Shown one piece after another: positions 6,584 to 7,470 of a DNA stretch of 7,470 bases. The first letter of the stretch is position 1. The number at the start of each line of letters is the position of its first letter. The notes beneath the pieces were generated by a model. It saw nothing but the letters and a program-made list of their open reading frames with translations. It did not search any database and had not been told where the DNA came from. Source of the DNA: JAUQQI01 sp040289115 (lineage in GTDB: Bacteria > Chloroflexota > Dehalococcoidia > JAUQQI01); assembly GCA_040289115.1 (NCBI GenBank), contig PSKS01000084.1, forward strand, positions 1 through 7,470, written 5' to 3'. Made by a program: the position numbers and the translations under genes.

Positions 6584-6625
6584 GTAGCTGATTCCCTGCT
6601 TGCGCGCCCAGTCGGAGAGCTTCAT
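6584..6625 (-). pseudogene. tnpA: TnpA (IS607 serine recombinase) N-terminal remnant
   Basis: The - strand ATG at 6625 opens MKLSDWARKQGISY, the typical first residues of IS607 TnpA. There they begin the MerR-like DNA-binding domain (normally continuing with an xTAWRWFKxG helix). After these 14 codons the sequence changes to TnpB material in another frame, and the reading stops at a TGA about 24 codons later. The serine recombinase catalytic domain is absent. Confidence 0.72.
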
Positions 6626-6693
6626 GGTTGAAATGGACGATAACAAAAACGGCAGCTGCTGTCAACCCCCTGGGCGCTGACTATCATCTCCAT
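6622..6693 (-). other. Possible short leader ORF overlapping the tnpA start
   Basis: On the - strand, GGAGGAGGT at 6706-6698 stands 4 bases before an ATG at 6693. It opens 23 codons (MEMIVSAQGVDSS, then CRFCYRPFQP) whose TGA overlaps the tnpA ATG as ATGA. This would suit translational coupling into tnpA. The peptide is not recognised and lies opposite the leader of the + strand permease gene, so chance is quite possible. Confidence 0.17.
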
Positions 6694-6706
6694 GGAGACC
6701 TCCTCC

Positions 6707-6720
6707 GGGGGGGGAAGGGG
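6707..6720 (+). promoter_or_regulatory. G-rich ribosome-binding stretch before the permease gene
   Basis: A run of eight G, then AA, then four G sits just before the ATG at 6721. It offers several loose Shine-Dalgarno pairings, and the central GGGGAAGG is the best placed. It supports 6721 as the start, although the frame stays open further upstream with only a TTG at 6628 as a clear alternative. Confidence 0.35.
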
Positions 6721-7470
6721 ATGGCGTTGGCGCTGGGGGTGGGCCTCGGCCTGGGGCTCAGCCTGGCGAGCGCGGCGGTGCCGGGGCTGCATCCCTACAA
6801 TCTGGTGACCTTCCTGGTGCTCTTCTTGCAGGGCCGGGGCCAGGGGCTCGGGGAGGATCTGGCGTTGGGGCTGGGGACGGGCGTCGCCGCCGGCTACGCC
6901 GTTTTCCACCTTGCCCCCGCCGTTTTCTATCAGACGGCGGATGAGGGGGCCGCCGGGCTGCTGCTGCCGGCCCAGAAGGCGCTGCGGGAGGGGCGGGGGC
7001 TGGACGCGGTCCGCTGGTCGGGATGGGGGGCGTGGGGCGCGCTGATGGTGCTGACCCTGGGGGCCTGGGCGTGGCCCCGCCTCTGGGCCACCGTGCATGA
7101 CCTCCTGGACCCCCATCTGGGATGGATCCTTCTGGCCCTGGTCGCTTTTCTGCTGCTCTCCGAATGGCCCTGGGGGGCGGAGCGGCTGCCTACGCCCGGC
7201 CGGCGCCTGGGGGCGATCGGGATCCGCCTGGGGGTGAGCCTTCTGGTCTTCCTTCTCTCCGGAATCTTGGGCGGGATGGTGCTCGCCCGCAATCCATTGC
7301 AGGGCCCGCTGGCGGGGGCGCCCCTGGTGCCCGCCTTCCTGGGGCTTTTCGCCGTCCCGGGCCTGCTGCAGGGGGGATGGGGCCCGGCGCCCCCGGCCCA
7401 GGACCTCGACACCCGGGAGCGGCTGTCGGTGGGGATCTGGGCCCGGGGGGTGGGGACAGGGCTGCTGGGC
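6721..7470 (+). CDS. TctA-like (DUF112) tripartite tricarboxylate transporter permease, 3'-partial
   Basis: The TctA family forms the large membrane permease of tripartite transporters, which import carboxylates with the help of a TctC-type binding protein and the small TctB. The frame is open from 6721 to the right edge (250 codons), so only the N-terminal half is seen. The product is very hydrophobic, with several likely membrane segments: about 3-20, 45-65, 103-120, 135-150, 175-195 and 205-225. Family-like points are G-rich repeats leading to PGLHPYN at 21-27 (PGLH or PGLG is the first conserved loop), FHLAPAVFY near 62-70, LLPAQKALREGRG at 81-93 and ALVPAFLGLFAVPGLL about 50 residues before the edge. 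The DEDTALSxLP stretch of relatives appears here as TADEGAAGLLLP. A start at 6721 puts PGLH at the usual distance from the N-terminus. No TctB or TctC gene is in view. An unrelated polytopic membrane protein remains possible. Confidence 0.62.
   Translation, partial: MALALGVGLGLGLSLASAAVPGLHPYNLVTFLVLFLQGRGQGLGEDLALGLGTGVAAGYAVFHLAPAVFYQTADEGAAGLLLPAQKALREGRGLDAVRWSGWGAWGALMVLTLGAWAWPRLWATVHDLLDPHLGWILLALVAFLLLSEWPWGAERLPTPGRRLGAIGIRLGVSLLVFLLSGILGGMVLARNPLQGPLAGAPLVPAFLGLFAVPGLLQGGWGPAPPAQDLDTRERLSVGIWARGVGTGLLG

Larger units (their letters stand above)
6320..6625 (-). mobile_element. Miniature IS607-type element relic (tnpA start fused to tnpB fragments)
   Basis: On the - strand a tnpA start (6625-6584) is followed directly by a piece of tnpB (about 6582-6325). 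This keeps the tnpA-then-tnpB order and orientation of IS607-family elements but in about 300 bases instead of about 2 kb. Most of TnpA, the first part of TnpB and the TnpB segment carrying the zinc finger are absent. Neither product can work. It may still have been moved in trans if both ends survive. The ends given are approximate, because IS607 elements have no long terminal inverted repeats and usually make no target duplication. No other gene lies between 6316 and 6720. Confidence 0.72.

Noticed and set aside
6622..7116. - strand ORF of 164 codons opposite the permease gene
   Set aside because: Most of it is a Q/P/H/R-rich antisense shadow of a strongly hydrophobic + strand frame. Only the last 23 codons were kept, as a doubtful leader ORF.

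Overview
The window looks like an accessory region of a GC-rich, probably thermophilic bacterial chromosome. The style of the 5-formyltetrahydrofolate cyclo-ligase, the type 2 OMP decarboxylase-like fragment and the TctA-like permease would fit a Chloroflexota lineage. That placement is an inference from gene style and base composition only. Almost all coding is on the + strand. The exception is a short insertion-sequence relic on the - strand at about 6320-6625.

Positions 1-5142 hold a restriction-modification locus read left to right. First comes the 3' part of a type III Mod, a beta-class adenine methyltransferase that is already open at the left edge. Its last ~58 codons sit in another frame because of a probable one-base deletion near 1376-1381. 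Next is a full-length type III Res (1562-4471) with helicase motifs and a C-terminal PD-(D/E)xK nuclease. Directly after the Res stop, in the same frame, is a 29-codon tail that resembles the C-terminus of a type I specificity subunit (HsdS). Last is a 188-residue protein with an N-terminal helical region and an Mrr_N-like winged helix. Mod would methylate the recognition site. Res would translocate and cleave unmethylated DNA. The winged-helix protein is an accessory of unknown role. The HsdS scrap and a sharp GC change inside mod both point to reassortment of restriction loci here.

Positions 5143-6315 are very GC-rich. A short ORF of doubtful reality is followed by a truncated OMP decarboxylase-like ORF that has lost its catalytic residues (5302-5700). 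An intact 5-formyltetrahydrofolate cyclo-ligase (5713-6315) starts 12 bases later.

Positions 6316-6720 contain no intact gene. They hold a miniature IS607-type relic on the - strand: the first 14 codons of a serine-recombinase TnpA joined to two separated pieces of TnpB. From 6721 to the right edge runs the N-terminal ~250 residues of a hydrophobic protein resembling the TctA (DUF112) permease of tripartite tricarboxylate transporters; its 3' end lies outside the window. No tRNA, rRNA, CRISPR array or convincing rho-independent terminator was seen.
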